This document shows positions 5,734 through 6,311 of a stretch of 6,311 bases of DNA, one piece after another (the first letter of the stretch is position 1; each line of letters begins with the position of its first letter). The position numbers and the translations under genes are program-made. The notes beneath the pieces are model-generated. The model was not told the DNA's origin. It was given only the letters and a program-made list of their open reading frames with translations, and did no database searches. Origin of the DNA: Gemmatimonadales bacterium UBA4718 (lineage in GTDB: Bacteria > Gemmatimonadota > Gemmatimonadetes > Gemmatimonadales > Gemmatimonadaceae). The stretch spans positions 9,486 through 15,796 of the forward strand of contig DHJO01000024.1 of assembly GCA_002404375.1 (NCBI GenBank). Direction: 5' to 3'.

Positions 5734-6272
5734 GGCCGTGCCTCCACTGCGCCAGCACGGAATGAGTCGGCCTTGAGTGGCGCTGACTTGCCGGCGAGCG
5801 ATTCCAGGGCGTTCACGATGCCGTCGGCGCCCGGGTTCACGCCGATCGGCGAGCAATAGCTCCACCGAATGATTCCGTCGCCATCGAGTACGAAGAGCGC
5901 GCGCTCGCTGGTGCCGTCCTCATTGCGGTAGGCACCGTACAGGCGCGCAACCGCGCCCTTCGGCTCGAAGTCGGCGAGGAGCGGGAAGCGCAGCTTCCGG
6001 TCCTTCGCGAACGCCGCGTGACACCAGACACCATCGACCGATATGCCGAGCAGCTCGGCGCCGTACTCGCGAAACTCGGGAAGAATCTCGTTGTAGAGCG
6101 CCACCTGGTCGCCGCAGACGGGACTCCAGTCAGCCGGGTAAAAGACGAGGATGACCGGGCGCCCGCGAAGCTCGCTCAGCCGGAGCGTTTTATCGGGCGC
6201 GGCGTTCAGCGCGAAGTCGGGAGCCGGCGTGCCGGCGGGAAGGATCGTTGGCGCGAAGTCGGACTCAGCCAT
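5730..6272 (-). CDS. Peroxiredoxin (AhpC/TSA family), thioredoxin-dependent-type peroxidase
   Basis: The 180-aa protein reduces hydrogen peroxide or organic hydroperoxides through a peroxidatic cysteine. The active-site motif FYPADWSPVCGDQ gives Pro46, Ser50 (in place of the more usual Thr) and Cys53. The supporting arginine is Arg124 in SERALFVLDGDG. The fold begins at GTPAPDFAL (14-22) and the redoxin core runs to about residue 157. Two more cysteines, Cys84 (DGVWCHAAF) and Cys140 (RWSYCSPIGVNPGADG), are candidates for resolving residues, or it may be a 1-Cys type recycled by an outside thiol. No signal peptide is present, so it is cytoplasmic. The start is firm: AGGAGGT lies 5 nt before the ATG. 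It is the first complete gene of the operon, and its TGA overlaps the ATG of the DsbA-like gene, a sign of matched expression. The last 20 or so residues extend beyond the usual core and contain the downstream gene's ribosome binding site. Confidence 0.93.
   Translation of the reverse strand: MAESDFAPTILPAGTPAPDFALNAAPDKTLRLSELRGRPVILVFYPADWSPVCGDQVALYNEILPEFREYGAELLGISVDGVWCHAAFAKDRKLRFPLLADFEPKGAVARLYGAYRNEDGTSERALFVLDGDGIIRWSYCSPIGVNPGADGIVNALESLAGKSAPLKADSFRAGAVEARP
5741..5745 (-). promoter_or_regulatory. Ribosome binding site of the DsbA-like gene inside the peroxiredoxin gene
   Basis: GGAGG on the - strand lies 7 nt before the ATG at 5733 and within the last codons of the peroxiredoxin. 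It decides the DsbA-like start against the upstream alternative at 5865 and shows that the gene can be initiated or reinitiated as the ribosome finishes the peroxiredoxin. Confidence 0.75.
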
Positions 6273-6277
6273 TTTGT

Positions 6278-6284
6278 ACCTCCT
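6278..6284 (-). promoter_or_regulatory. Consensus ribosome binding site of the peroxiredoxin gene
   Basis: On the - strand this reads AGGAGGT, a near-perfect Shine-Dalgarno, 5 nt before the ATG at 6272. It is the strongest ribosome binding site in the window and implies high translation of the peroxiredoxin. The promoter is not visible because only 39 bp remain upstream. Confidence 0.85.
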
Positions 6285-6311
6285 GCAGGATACTCCTCAT
6301 CTTAACCTGGC

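Noticed and set aside
5107..5859. A 250-codon + strand frame opposite the DsbA-like gene.
   Set aside because: It is the shadow of the DsbA-like and peroxiredoxin genes, both of which have active-site motifs and ribosome binding sites on the - strand.
6265..6311. A - strand frame open from the window edge, ending in a TGA that overlaps the peroxiredoxin start (ATGGCTGA), containing ATG at 6300 (MRSILQEVQNG).
   Set aside because: Only 14 codons are visible and the strong Shine-Dalgarno lies inside it. It could be the tail of an upstream gene or a leader peptide, but it is too short to support.

Overview
The window is GC-rich bacterial chromosomal DNA with tight gene packing, mixed ATG/GTG/TTG starts and overlapping gene pairs. 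No rRNA, tRNA, CRISPR, insertion sequence or phage gene is visible. The mix of genes (CRTAC1-like FG-GAP/ASPIC lipoprotein, YedA-like EamA exporter, peroxiredoxin coupled to a leaderless DsbA-like protein) resembles soil or sediment Gemmatimonadota or Acidobacteriota. That placement is an impression from protein style and is not proven by the sequence.

Layout. Bases 1-1844 on the + strand hold the 3' end of an ABC-2 transporter permease, overlapped by one base by an ArfB-type ribosome-rescue peptidyl-tRNA hydrolase, then an EamA/DMT exporter after 45 bp. Converging on the exporter from the - strand (1854-2555) is a PAS-domain protein that carries a histidine-kinase-like H-box but ends without an ATPase domain. 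A 193-bp divergent intergenic region (2556-2748) separates it from a + strand lipoprotein of 653 aa (2749-4710). That lipoprotein has seven calcium-binding-type FG-GAP/VCBS motifs and a C-terminal ASPIC/UnbV domain. Long overlapping open frames cross the divergent region, so the starts were chosen from signal-peptide and ribosome-binding-site evidence.

Bases 4955-6272 on the - strand form one compact operon read right to left: peroxiredoxin, then a DsbA-family thiol oxidoreductase (4-bp ATGA overlap), then a 44-codon gene 26 bp further on with its own good Shine-Dalgarno. The small protein looks like the two ends of a TraR/DksA-family protein joined without the middle. The operon reads as a cytoplasmic peroxide/thiol redox unit. 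The 244 bp between its end and the lipoprotein gene (4711-4954) contains no convincing gene but holds a cluster of perfect palindromes.

Most worth a second look: the mini-DksA-like gene, the PAS/H-box protein lacking a kinase domain, the leaderless-looking start of the lipoprotein, its four-cysteine insert, and the palindrome cluster. No complete new defence or mobile system is evident.
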